Assembly: GCA_963786195.1 (NCBI GenBank)
Contig: CAWAYH010000006.1
Location: 1,087,530-1,151,529, forward strand
Direction of reading: 5' to 3'
Origin: CAWAYH01 sp963786195
GTDB taxonomy: Bacteria > Acidobacteriota > Vicinamibacteria > Vicinamibacterales > 2-12-FULL-66-21
Length of the DNA stretch: 64,000 bases
This document shows, one piece after another, positions 47,210 to 56,534 of the stretch. Made by a program: the position numbers and the translations under genes. The notes beneath the pieces were generated by a model. That model was not told the origin of the DNA. It worked only from the letters and a program-made list of their open reading frames with translations, and did not search any database. Positions within the stretch are counted from its first letter, which is position 1, and every line of letters starts with the position of its first letter.

Positions 47210-48979
47210 ATGAAAACGCGTCTCATGCTTGCCATGGTGGCCATGGTTGCGGTGGTCCTCGCGCTGATCGCGCTGGTCAGCGCGTCGGCACAACGTCCCG
47301 CCGATGCGCCGGCCACCGCAGCTGCCGGCACGCCTCCCGACAGCGTGTTCATCGAGGATCTCACCTGGGCCGAGGTGCGCGACCTGATCAAAGCGGGAAC
47401 GACGACCGCGATCGTCGGCACGGCAGGAACCGAGCAGAAGGGTCCGCACCTGGCCGACGGCGAGCACAAGTTCGTCATGGAGTTCGCCGCCGACAAGATC
47501 GCGCGCGCGCTCGGCCGGACGCTCGTGGCGCCGGTCGTCACGTATGTGCCCGAAGGGAGCTGGGAGAACATCGGCGGCCACATGGCCAAGCCGGGCACGA
47601 TCACGCTCCCCCAGGATCGCTTCGTCGAGCTGCTCGTCAGCGCGGGCCGCAGCCTGAAGTCCGGCGGTTTCAAGACCGTGCTGTTCCTGGGCGAGTCCGG
47701 CGGAAACCGGGGCGGCATGCGAACGGCGTCAGAAAAGCTGAAGGAGCTGTGGAAAGGAAGCGACGCGAAGGCGTTCTGGATCGACGACTACTACACGAAG
47801 TCGCACGCCGACCAGAACAAGTTCGTCACGGAGAAGGTCGGTATACCGGCCGATCAGATCGGCAACCACGCGAACATCCTCGATACGTCGGAGCTGCTGT
47901 TCGTCAACGAGAAGCACGTTCGCAGGAACCGGCTGACGGGCAGCGACTATCCGAACAACGGCGTCAGCGGCAACAACCAGTCGAAGTCCACGCCCGCCAT
48001 CGGCAAGGCCCTCGTCCAGATCAAGATCGACAACGCGCTCGCGCAGATCAAAGGGCTGATGGCAGGTTCAATCACCCGCGAGGCATCCGAGACCCCTGGC
48101 GCCGCGGAGGGCCGGGGACGCGGCGGCGGCGGCACCGGCCGGCGGGGCGGCCGCGGAGGCGGCGGCGCCGCCGACACGCCCCGGCCGCCGCTGGAGCCGA
48201 CGATGAATACTGCGCCGGCGGGCGTGACGCCGACGGCTGCGCCGGACACGGTGTTCATCGACGAGTTGACGTGGGAAGAAACGCGCGACGCGCTGAAGGC
48301 TGGCAAGACCACCGCAATCATTCCGACGGGCGGTACCGAGAAGAACGGGTACCACATGACGCTCGGGAAGCACAACGTCATCGTCACGTACGCCGCAAAC
48401 CTGATGGCGCGTCGGCTGAAGAACGCGCTCGTCGCTCCAACGGTGCAGTACGTGCCTGAAGGTGACCCCGATCGTCAGGATCCGGGCGAGATTTCGCTGC
48501 CGTCGCCGGCGTTCGACCAGCTGCTCGACGCGGCGGCGCGTAGCCTGAAAGTGCACGGCTTCAAGGAAATCCTCCTCATCGGCGACAGCGGCGGCAATCA
48601 GGCCGGGATTCGGAAAGTCGCCGACGCGCTGAACGAGGAATGGAAGGACGCCGGCGTCAGGGTGTTCGGCCTGACGGACTACTACGAGCAGGGCCGGTTG
48701 CACTATCGCGCGTGGCTGCAGGCCGCGTTTGGCTACGACGACACCACGGTCGGCAGCCATGCAGGGATCTCCGACACGTCGCAGCTGCTCTTCGTCAGGC
48801 CGGCCGCTGTCAGAAAGGATCAGATCAAACCCTGGGGCGGACCGCAGGATTCCGGCGTCTCCGGCGATCCGATGAAAGGGACCTCGGAAATCGGCCGGAT
48901 GGGAATCGAGTTCAAGGTGAACGCGGGGATCAGTCAGTACACCGCGCTCAAGGCGCCGCCGCGCGGCCGCGGCCGCTAG
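47210..48979 (+). CDS. Secreted two-domain creatininase-like amidohydrolase with altered metal ligands
   Basis: 589 residues from ATG 47210; signal peptide (LMLAMVAMVAVVLALIALVS). Two creatininase domains (about 45-290 and 345-580) are joined by a Gly/Arg-rich linker (GRGRGGGGTGRRGGRGGGG, 301-319). Domain 1: TAGTEQKGPHLADGEHK, GESGGN, HADQNKFV. Domain 2: PTGGTEKNGYHMTLGKHN, GDSGGN. In the usual family these read EQHGPH, D eleven residues after E, and NGHGGN. Here K77/N379 replace the first histidine, H86/H388 replace the aspartate, and S replaces the histidine of NGH, in both halves. E75/E377 and H80/H382 are kept. Function is unknown; a different metal site is inferred. Divergent from the ArsR operon. 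Confidence 0.9.
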   Translation: MKTRLMLAMVAMVAVVLALIALVSASAQRPADAPATAAAGTPPDSVFIEDLTWAEVRDLIKAGTTTAIVGTAGTEQKGPHLADGEHKFVMEFAADKIARALGRTLVAPVVTYVPEGSWENIGGHMAKPGTITLPQDRFVELLVSAGRSLKSGGFKTVLFLGESGGNRGGMRTASEKLKELWKGSDAKAFWIDDYYTKSHADQNKFVTEKVGIPADQIGNHANILDTSELLFVNEKHVRRNRLTGSDYPNNGVSGNNQSKSTPAIGKALVQIKIDNALAQIKGLMAGSITREASETPGAAEGRGRGGGGTGRRGGRGGGGAADTPRPPLEPTMNTAPAGVTPTAAPDTVFIDELTWEETRDALKAGKTTAIIPTGGTEKNGYHMTLGKHNVIVTYAANLMARRLKNALVAPTVQYVPEGDPDRQDPGEISLPSPAFDQLLDAAARSLKVHGFKEILLIGDSGGNQAGIRKVADALNEEWKDAGVRVFGLTDYYEQGRLHYRAWLQAAFGYDDTTVGSHAGISDTSQLLFVRPAAVRKDQIKPWGGPQDSGVSGDPMKGTSEIGRMGIEFKVNAGISQYTALKAPPRGRGR

Positions 48980-49001
48980 CTCATCGCGGATGCCCTGATC
49001 G

Positions 49002-50106
49002 TCACTTCAGAAACGCCGCGATGCGATCGTTGAGGAAGCGCAGATCCGCCGGATTGCTCGCGGCCCCGGCGGTATGGCCCCACAACGACGGGATGGGCGT
49101 GAACGTGACGCGCGGGATGAACGCCTGCTCGTAGCGCGCGTCGGTGAGCGGAAAGTACGAGATCCGTCTCAGACGGCATGTACAGCACGCGCGCCTTGAT
49201 CGATCGCAGCGCCGTCTCGACGTTGCCGCCGAATCCTTGCGTGGTTCCCACGTCGTGACGCTGCCACGTCCGCGCCTGCAGGATGTAGTCGTTCGCGTCG
49301 GCGCTGAAACGTTTCCGGAACCCCTGCCACGCCTGGTCGAAGGTGGTCCCGGCCGGCGCGTTCGTGCGCCACAGCTCCTGACGCCACCACTCCTGCGAGT
49401 ACAGCCAGCCGGCCCACACGATCCCGAACGCCTCGAGGCCCTTTGCCGGCGGCGTCGTGTAGTCGCCGCCCTGCCAGGCCGGATCCGTCGTCAGCGCGGC
49501 GATCTGACCTTCCAGCCGCACGTAGCCGTGGCCGTAACACTTCGCCGTCCCGGATGTCGCGACGATCGCGTCCATGAACGCCGGGATGGCTGACGGCCCA
49601 TTGAAACGCCTGCTCGGCGCCCATCGAGAACCCGACGACCGCGCGGAGGTGCTTCACGTGCAGTTCCTCGGTGAGGAGGCGGTGGACCGCGTCGACGTTG
49701 TCGCGGATCGTCGTGACCGGGAAGCGCGGACCGTGAAACGGCTCCGGCGTGTTGCTGGGCGACGACGAGCGGCCGTTGCCGAACAGCTCCGTCAGAACCA
49801 GGAAATCGCGCGCCGGGTCGAGCACCCGGTCGGGTCGCGCCCCGGATGAGCCAGTTGTAGCCGTTGAAGTTGGCCATGTAGTGCGACGGCAGCAGGATCG
49901 CGTTGTCGCCGCTCGGCGTTCAGCGTGCCGAGCGTCGCATAGACGACGCGGGCCTCGGGCAGGACGACGCCGCTTTCGGTGCGGAAGTCGCGGATGACGA
50001 ACTCACGCCGCTCGAGCGGGGCGCCGGGCTGGGCCCCGGTGACGACCACCGCGGCAACAATAATGACTGGGAGCCCCCACCATGCGAACAGTCGTCTCTG
50101 CGTCAC
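49002..50106 (-). pseudogene. MetX-like alpha/beta hydrolase (homoserine acetyltransferase family), several frameshifts
   Basis: GTG 50106 starts a signal or membrane segment (WGLPVIIVAAVVVTGAQ) and REFVIRDFRTESGVVLPEAR, the usual MetX-like opening. Frames then change near 49910, 49850, 49600 and 49155. Conserved parts: MANFNGYNWLI, FGNGRSSSPSNTPEPFHGPR, DAVHRLLTEELHVKHLRAVV, the nucleophile in GFSMGAEQAFQW, GYVRLEGQIAAL, ALRSIKARVLYMPSETDL and the histidine of WGHTAG. The order of these matches the family. The signal segment suggests a secreted hydrolase rather than a methionine-pathway acyltransferase. At least four indels. Confidence 0.65.
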
Positions 50107-50133
50107 GTCGGACCTCTCGGTTGGCCGTCATCA

Positions 50134-50277
50134 TAGTTTCATCCGAGGGGCGTCGCCCCTCGGACTCCCCTACACACTCTCTCGCGCGCCGCTTCGCCGG
50201 CGCGCTCCGGTCGCGTGGCTCGCTCGACATGCTCGCTCGCACCTTGGAACGAGCATCAGGTTATGAGACAGCTTCTA
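50134..50277 (-). repeat. Dispersed element copy R4 (inverted orientation)
   Basis: The reverse complement reads AGAAGCTGTCTCATAACCTG, then the core GCGAGCGAGCATGTCGAGCG and CGAAGCGGCGCGCGAGAGAG, ending in TCCGAGGGGC-GAC-GCCCCTCGGA. The only copy here in opposite orientation, and the only one between two divergent genes rather than at a 3' end. Confidence 0.87.
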
Positions 50278-50349
50278 GCTTCGACAGGGCAGCGGGCGGC
50301 TGATGAACTATAGTTGTCGGCTGCGTCCTCCAATCACGAGGGAATCAAC

Positions 50350-51868
50350 ATGGACTCACCGCATGTCGTGACCCGGCGGGATTTTCTTCAGACGAGCATG
50401 GCCGGGGCGGCTGGCGTCGCCATCGCCGGACCTGACGGCCTCCTCGCCCAGACCGGCCGCGACCCCGTCGTCGCCGAAATCGCGCGTCAGCATGACGACA
50501 CGATCCGGATGCTGCGCGAGTGGATCGCCGTGCCGTCGATTGCGGCCGAGAACCTCAACTATCCGCAGGGCGCGGAATACATGGCGCGGCTGGCCCGCGA
50601 TGCCGGCTTCGCCCGCGTCGACATCGTTCCCACGGCCGGAAAGCCCGGCGTCTTCGGGACGCTCGATGCCGGCGCCTCGACGACCCTGGCGCTCTACTTC
50701 ATGTACGACGTCAAGCAGTACGACGCGGCGGAGTGGAGCTCGCCGCCGCTCGAGGGGCGGATCGTGGATCGACCCGGCGTCGGGAAGATCATGGTTGGCC
50801 GCGGGGCCACGAACACCAAGGGGCCCCAGATCGCGTGCCTCGCGGCGCTGCGCGCGTTCAAGGCCGCCGGACAGAAGCTGCCGATCAACCTCGTGCTGGT
50901 CTGCGAGGGGGAGGAAGAGATCGGGTCGCCGAACTTCCGCGAGATCGCGTTCAAGCCCGAGGTCGAAGCGGCGCTGCGCAAGGCAGTCGGCATCATCATT
51001 CCGCTCGGCAACCAGGACCTCGACGGGTCCGTCCAGGTCAACCTGGGAGCGAAGGGCGTGATCGAGCTGGAGGTGGTCTCGTCCGGCGAGAAGTGGGGGC
51101 GCGGGCCAACGAAGGACATCCACTCGAGCTACGCCGCGCAGATCGACAGCCCGGCGTGGCATCTCGTGCAGGCGCTGCACACGCTCGTCAAAGCGGACGG
51201 TCATACGCCCGACGTCGAGGGCTTCTTCGACAAGGTGCGTCCGCTGAGTCCCGAGCTGCGGCAGATCCTGGACTCCGCGATTCCGCGCCGCAACGAGGCG
51301 GCCGCGAAGAAGGGGTTAGGTGTGTCGCGATGGATCGGGGACGAGCCGTGGCGCGACGCGCTCGTGCGGCTGGTGTCGCAGCCGACGATCAACATCGAAG
51401 GGCTCGTCGGCGGCTACACCGGGCCGGGCGGGAAGACCATTCTGCCGCACCGCGCGCTCGCGAAGCTCGATGTGCGCCTCGTGCCCGACATGACCGCGAA
51501 GGGAACGTTGGAGCTGATCAAGAAGCACCTCGCGAAACATGGCTTCGGGGACGTCGAGGTGAACATGAGCGGCGGGTACGACCCGACGGAGACGCCGGCG
51601 GATTCGCGGCTCGTGAAGGGGATGATGGAGACGTACCGCAAGTCAGGTCATCGATCCGCTGCTGTGGCCGAGGCTCGCCGGATCGTGGCCGGGCGTGACG
51701 TTCACCGGGCCGCCGCTCAAGCTGCCAGCCGGGCAGTTCGGACTCGGCCACGGCGCCGGCGCGCATGCGCCGGACGAGTACTGGCTGATCGAGTCCGCCA
51801 ACCCGAAAGTGGCGGGCATGGACGGCGCCGTTCGATCGTTCGTCGACCTCTTCTACGCGCTGGCGTGA
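50350..51868 (+). CDS. Tat-exported M20-type metallohydrolase (one frameshift near the end)
   Basis: About 505 residues from ATG 50350. The Tat signal (TRRDFLQTSMAGAAGVAIAG) is complete. M20 elements: IRMLREWIAVPSI, LALYFMYDVKQYDAAEW, MVGRGATNTKGPQIACLAAL, CEGEEEIGSPNFREI, LPHRALAKLDVRLVPD. Near 51640 the frame shifts, and VIDPLLWPRLAGSWPGVTFT and GLGHGAGAHAPDEYWLIESA run on to TGA 51866-51868. The usual HYDVQ histidine is Met/Tyr (MYDVKQ) and the DDKG pair is NTKG, so the canonical zinc ligands are altered. It probably cleaves peptide- or amide-type substrates in the periplasm. Confidence 0.85.
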
Positions 51869-51917
51869 GCATCAACGGCCGATCCCAACGTATGATCGGG
51901 CCTGGAGGAGCACAACA

Positions 51918-52505
51918 ATGAAAAGTTTCCTGGTAACCGCTCTGCTGGCGATGGCCACAACTGCGGTCTTCGCTGCCCTGAAGCCGGGCGACAAGGCGCC
52001 CGACTTCTCCGCCAAAGCCTCGCTCGCCGGCAAAGAGTTCACCTTCTCGCTGAAAGATGCGCTCAAGAAAGGGCCGGTCGTCGTGTACTTCTATCCGTCC
52101 GCGTTCACCGGCGGTTGCAACATCCAGGCGCATACGTTTTCGGAGGCCAAGGAAAAATTCGACGCGGCGGGCGCCTCGATCATCGGCGTCTCGCAGGACA
52201 GCATCGAGCGGCTGACTGCCTTCTCTGCAGACCCGCAGTATTGCGCGGGCAAGTTCCCCGTGGCGTCAGACCCGGACGGGGCAATTGCCAAGTCCTACAA
52301 CCTGAGCACGATGAAACTGCCGGCCGGCATGAAGGACTCGCGAGGCGTGGCCATCGATCACGAGTTCACCGAGCGCACCACATTCGTCGTCACGCCCGAT
52401 TCCAAGATCGTGGCGACGCTGTCGTCGGCCGATGACAAGATCAAGCCGGCAGAGCACGTGGAAAAAGCGCTGACCGTGGTGCAGCAGCTCCCGGGCCAAC
52501 ATTAG
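51918..52505 (+). CDS. Secreted peroxiredoxin (AhpC/TSA, BCP-like)
   Basis: 195 residues from ATG 51918 (GGAGGA upstream). Signal peptide (SFLVTALLAMATTAVFAA), then LKPGDKAPDFSAKASLAGKE. The peroxidatic site is in YFYPSAFTGGCNIQ (T64, C67), with GASIIGVSQDSIERLTAF and SDPDGAIAKSYNL; another cysteine at PQYCAGKF (about 108) may be resolving. It reduces peroxides in the periplasm. It follows the M20 gene by 49 bases on the same strand. Confidence 0.93.
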   Translation: MKSFLVTALLAMATTAVFAALKPGDKAPDFSAKASLAGKEFTFSLKDALKKGPVVVYFYPSAFTGGCNIQAHTFSEAKEKFDAAGASIIGVSQDSIERLTAFSADPQYCAGKFPVASDPDGAIAKSYNLSTMKLPAGMKDSRGVAIDHEFTERTTFVVTPDSKIVATLSSADDKIKPAEHVEKALTVVQQLPGQH

Positions 52506-52525
52506 CGGACCGTATCGGCTGCGCG

Positions 52526-53371
52526 CTACACGATGACGGAGCGCGCGCGGAGTAACGGCTCGACGAGAGCGGCGTCACCACTCTTCTCGATCAGGGACCC
52601 TGCCTCAGCAGCCGGCAGCGCGTTGAACAGCAGGCGCCACGCCGTGTCGTCCGACATCGACACGCGCGCGGCGTCGGCTTCATCCCGACCGGCCCGGAGT
52701 CTCCACCCGTTTTCGCTACGGAGGAGCGTCCAGACGCTTCCGGCCGCGCCCGTGACTTCAATCGTGAGTGCCTGTCCGACTGTCGCCGGTGTGTGCCGAT
52801 AGGCGTGCGGCAGACCACGAAGCGCAATCAGCAGGACGGCGTGCAGCCAGGCCGGGTCTGCGAGCGGCGGCGCGCCCACGGCGTCGCGAACCTGCGTCTG
52901 ATGGTGCCAGAGCTCGGTGAACTCGCGACCGAGATCGAACCATCCGTCGGACTTCTCCTCGCCCGCCCACGACACCGCGAACAGCGCCGGGCCATCGTCC
53001 GGAAACGACTCGACGAAGTCCGCGAGCGCGGCGCCTCCGAGCTCGTACAGATCGGTCAGCACGCGCGGACTCACGCGCTGGACGGCATCGACCCATTGTC
53101 CGTTCAGCCCGTTGATGAACGCGACGAACTCCGGCTCCGTCCGCGGAGGCTGTGCCGGCACAGGTGGCGTGTGTCTGTCGCGATGGAACGACAGCCGCCT
53201 CAGGCTGACGTCCACGAGGTGGGCGACGACGTCACGCACCCGCCATGTGCCGGCCACCGTGGGCCGCTGCCACGCCTCGGCCGGCAACTGACGGAGCAGC
53301 GTCACGAATTCGCGCGAAACAGGACGGAAGTAGCGCCGGGTGTCGGTCGGCGGCAGTTCGGACAAGGACAC
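52526..53371 (-). CDS. Maleylpyruvate isomerase/MDMPI-like protein
   Basis: 281 residues if started at GTG 53371; the open frame extends back to 53674, but that part has no family-like sequence. DinB-like N-terminal domain (FVTLLRQLPAEAWQRPTVAG, RVRDVVAHLVDVSLRRLSFH) with GREFTELWHHQTQVRDAVGA, and a C-terminal SCP-like region (LTIEVTGAAGSVWTLLRSEN). Similar proteins act with mycothiol or another small thiol, but acidobacteria lack mycothiol, so the cofactor is unclear. Confidence 0.8.
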   Translation of the reverse strand: MSLSELPPTDTRRYFRPVSREFVTLLRQLPAEAWQRPTVAGTWRVRDVVAHLVDVSLRRLSFHRDRHTPPVPAQPPRTEPEFVAFINGLNGQWVDAVQRVSPRVLTDLYELGGAALADFVESFPDDGPALFAVSWAGEEKSDGWFDLGREFTELWHHQTQVRDAVGAPPLADPAWLHAVLLIALRGLPHAYRHTPATVGQALTIEVTGAAGSVWTLLRSENGWRLRAGRDEADAARVSMSDDTAWRLLFNALPAAEAGSLIEKSGDAALVEPLLRARSVIV

Positions 53372-53625
53372 GGCGACAGTGTACCGTGACACGGGCTGGA
53401 GACGCGGGCGCGACGCCCGCGGGTACGCACACTGCCGACGACGAAGAAGTGGGGATTGTAACGTTACGGCGCCGAACCAACTCCTCTGGTGCAAACCCGA
53501 CGCCGCGGGTGTAGCATCTAGGCGCTGCGAGGTCAACACCAGTCCGCTTGGACAGGAGCGGTTCCAGGTTCTGCGAGAGGCCGCCAGGGATTCTCTCGTC
53601 CTCATTTCTCTCAAAGGAGCCCGCG

Positions 53626-53934
53626 ATGGCGAAAGAGTCCCTCGACGCAATTCAGCTGCAGTTGGCGATGGCATTTGGCCAGGGCGCAGGCTCTATGATG
53701 GCGACGCCCGAAGCACTGGCGTACACCGTATCCTCGCAAGCGGCCTTGATCGGGCGCGCGCGGACTGACTGGGAGGCATCCAAATTTGCCTTCATCGAGC
53801 TGGTTCGCGTGATGGGCCAGATCGCCGCGGCTCGGGCGGCCTTCGACGGACGACCGGAAATCGCCATGGAGCACGTTGAAAAAGCGATTCACGCCGTCCT
53901 CGGCGTCTGTCCCTGCTTCGTCCACCACAAATAG
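53626..53934 (+). CDS. Small helical protein of unknown function
   Basis: 102 residues from ATG 53626, with AAAGGAG upstream. Helical and hydrophobic in places (LDAIQLQLAMAFGQGAGSMM, FAFIELVRVMGQIAAARAAF, IAMEHVEKAIHAVLGVCPCF), ending in a CPC motif. No signal peptide. It ends 18 bases before the kinase gene on the same strand and is probably co-transcribed. The preceding gap (53372-53625) shows nothing recognisable. Confidence 0.65.
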   Translation: MAKESLDAIQLQLAMAFGQGAGSMMATPEALAYTVSSQAALIGRARTDWEASKFAFIELVRVMGQIAAARAAFDGRPEIAMEHVEKAIHAVLGVCPCFVHHK

Positions 53935-53952
53935 GAGGCCCCTCGGTCGCCG

Positions 53953-56515
53953 ATGCGACTGATCTTCATAGCTGCCGCCACAAAAATCGCGGCCGGCCTC
54001 GCCGTGACGCCATGGATCGCGGGCGCGACAGCACTTCCCGGCAGGGGACTTCCGACGTGGTATTACGGCGCGTTGCTCCTGATCTTTGGCGTCTCGGGCG
54101 CGGCGCTGTACCTCGGGGGGAAGAACGACCTGCGCGCCCGCCTCCTGGGCGTGGCGTTCGTCCTCTTCGGGACGCTCTTCACCGACCGCGTCGTCGCGCG
54201 CGCGATCCCGTTGCTCCCTGAGCCGGTCGCCGGCGCGCTCTCCGTCATCGCGAGCATCCACCTGATCGCGCTCGAGCCACTCCTGTTCTGGCAGTTCGCG
54301 TGGCACTTTCCCCGGGTCCAGTCTGCGCTGGTCCCTGCGTGGCTGCCGACCCTGGTGGCCCGCCTCGCCCTCGGCGCCGGCTACGTGTTCGTGCTCGGCG
54401 AGTTCGTCGTTCAGCGTATCGATCGCCAGGGCACCACGCTCGGCATGCTGGCGACGTGGCTCTCGCCAAACAGCGACAGCGGCGTCTTCTGGCAGATCCA
54501 GGCGATCCTGATACTGCCGTCGCTGCTCCTGCTGGTCGCCAAGCTCCGCGCCGCCAATCCTTTCGAACGCCGCCGCCTCGTGTGGGTGATCGGGGGCATC
54601 GTCGTTGGTGTGCTTCCGATGGTGATCCACGTGTTTCTCGTGACGGTCGTGCCCGGCTACGCGGCGTACTCGATCGTGCCGGCGCACGGCCGCGTCCTTG
54701 GCAGTCTCCTCACCGCGTTCTCGCTGATCGCGCCTGCCACGACCGCCTACGCGGTCCTCGTCGACCAGATTCTCGATGTTCGCTTCATCATCAGGCGGGC
54801 CGTCCAGTACGCGCTCGCGCGATACAGCGTCCTCAGCCTGATGGCCGGCCTTGCCGTTGCCCTCGTCTTTGTCGCCTATCGAAACCGCACGCAGCCGCTG
54901 GGAGAGATCCTCTCGCATTCGCCGGTGCTGGCGGGACTCCTGGTGATGGCTGGCGCCCTCGTGCTGTGGAGACGCCGGGTGCTGGACGCCATCGACCGGC
55001 GCTTCTTCCGCGAGCACTACGACGCGCGCCGCATCCTCGTCGAGCTGGTCGAGAGGAGCCAGCACGCGCACACCGCCCGCGACATCATGGCGCTCATCAC
55101 GAGCGAGGTCGATCGCGCGCTGCACCTCGAGCGCATCTCGCTGTTCGTCAGGGACGACGACACCGGTCAACTTCGCGATCCGGAGGGCCGCGTGCGGAGC
55201 CTCGAGTCGGAGGGACCGCTCGGCTCGCTCATCGCCGCGTCCCGGGCGCCCCTGGATGTGGACCTGTCATCGGACAGTTCGCCGCTCGCCCGGCTTCCGG
55301 AACTCGATCGCGAGTGGCTGGCCGACGCGACCGCACGCCTGATCGTTCCGCTCTTCGGGGCGGAGGGCCGTCCGCTCGGCGTGCTCACCCTCGGGGACAA
55401 GCGAAGCGAGCTGCCCTTCACGCAGGAAGACCGCAGGCTCATGACCGCCGTCGCCGCATCAGCGGCGCTGTCCCTGGAGCAGAAGCTTCGAAGCGAATCG
55501 CCCGATCCCGACGCGTCGCGCTCTCCCAAGACTCACGCCGCCCGACAGTGTGTCGCCTGCGCCCGCGTGCAGGACCGGCAGCAATCGACGTGCTACGCGT
55601 GCGGCGGGCTGCTGCAGGATTCGTTGCTGCCGGTCGTGCTGGCGGGGAAGTTCGAGATCGAGCGGCAGGTCGGCGCCGGCGGAATGGGCGTGGTGTATCG
55701 CGCGCGGGACCTCACGCTGAACCGGCCCGTGGCGATCAAGGTGCTGCCGCGCGTCCTGCCCCAGGCCGTCGCTCGGCTTCGCCGCGAAGCCCGGGCCATG
55801 GCGATGATGCAGCACCCGAACCTGGCCGTCATCCACTCGATGGAATCGTGGCGCGGGGCGCCAGTGCTCGTCCTCGAGTACCTCGCGGGTGGCACGGTTG
55901 CCGACAGGATTCGCTACGGCGGGCTCGCCGTCGCCGACATCCTGGCGCTCGGCCGCGTCGTCGCCGATGTGCTCCACCATATTCATCGGGCCGGCTATCT
56001 GCACCGGGACATCAAGCCGAGCAACATCGGTTACACGGAGGAAGGCACGATCAAGCTCCTCGATTTCGGCCTCGTCCGGCTGGTGGCCAAGCTGTCGGCG
56101 ATTTCCACGGCCACGCATGCGGCGGCACAGGAGGTCGTGGCGGATGGATCGGCTGGTCCATCTTCACGGGCTGGGGGACGGTCGGTACGAAACCGCGGTG
56201 CATCAGTTCGTGGGGACGCCTGCCTACATGTCCCCGGAAGCTCTGGCCGGCGCTCCGCTCAGCCAGAGCGTGGATCTGTGGGGACTGGCGGTCACGCTGT
56301 ACGAGGCGCTGACCGGAAGAAATCCGTTCTCGGCCCCGACCGTCGCGGAGACTGTCAGGCTGATTGCGAGTACGTCTGTGCCCGATCCGCGGACCTGGCG
56401 GTCCGATTGCCCTGCGGAGCTGTCAGCATTCTTTGCCGCGGCTCTGGCCGCCGATCGCAGTCGGCGGCCCCAGAGCGCGGTTGAGTTCATCAGTCGGCTG
56501 CAGTCCCGTTCCTAG
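53953..56515 (+). CDS. Membrane-anchored Ser/Thr protein kinase with GAF domain and zinc ribbon (one frameshift)
   Basis: About 854 residues. Residues 1-340 form a 7TM-like membrane sensor region (TWYYGALLLIFGVSGAALYL, GGIVVGVLPMVIHVFLVTVV). A GAF domain follows (about 365-525: HTARDIMALITSEVDRALHL, RLIVPLFGAEGRPLGVLTLG), then a zinc ribbon (CVACARV, CYACGG). The kinase domain (about 570 on) has VGAGGMGVVYRARD, VAIKVL (K about 597), LHRDIKPSNIGY, LLDFGLVRL and GTPAYMSPEALAG. The frame shifts near 56140, between DFG and the APE-type motif, and QFVGTPAYMSPE runs on to TAG 56513-56515. It likely senses a membrane or small-molecule signal and phosphorylates cytoplasmic targets. Confidence 0.87.
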
Positions 56516-56534
56516 AGACTCAGAAGTCTCCTCC

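Noticed and set aside
47210..48979. The creatininase gene starting upstream at 46823
   Set aside because: That extension overlaps the ArsR gene on the other strand and has no signal or family-like sequence; ATG 47210 gives a clear signal peptide.
12454..50277. R elements as remnants of complete insertion sequences
   Set aside because: No transposase sequence flanks any copy, and their length and structure are almost uniform.
53611..55170. A 519-codon minus-strand frame opposite the kinase
   Set aside because: Shadow frame rich in Arg, Gln, Glu and Asp, with no domain. The plus-strand kinase accounts for the region.
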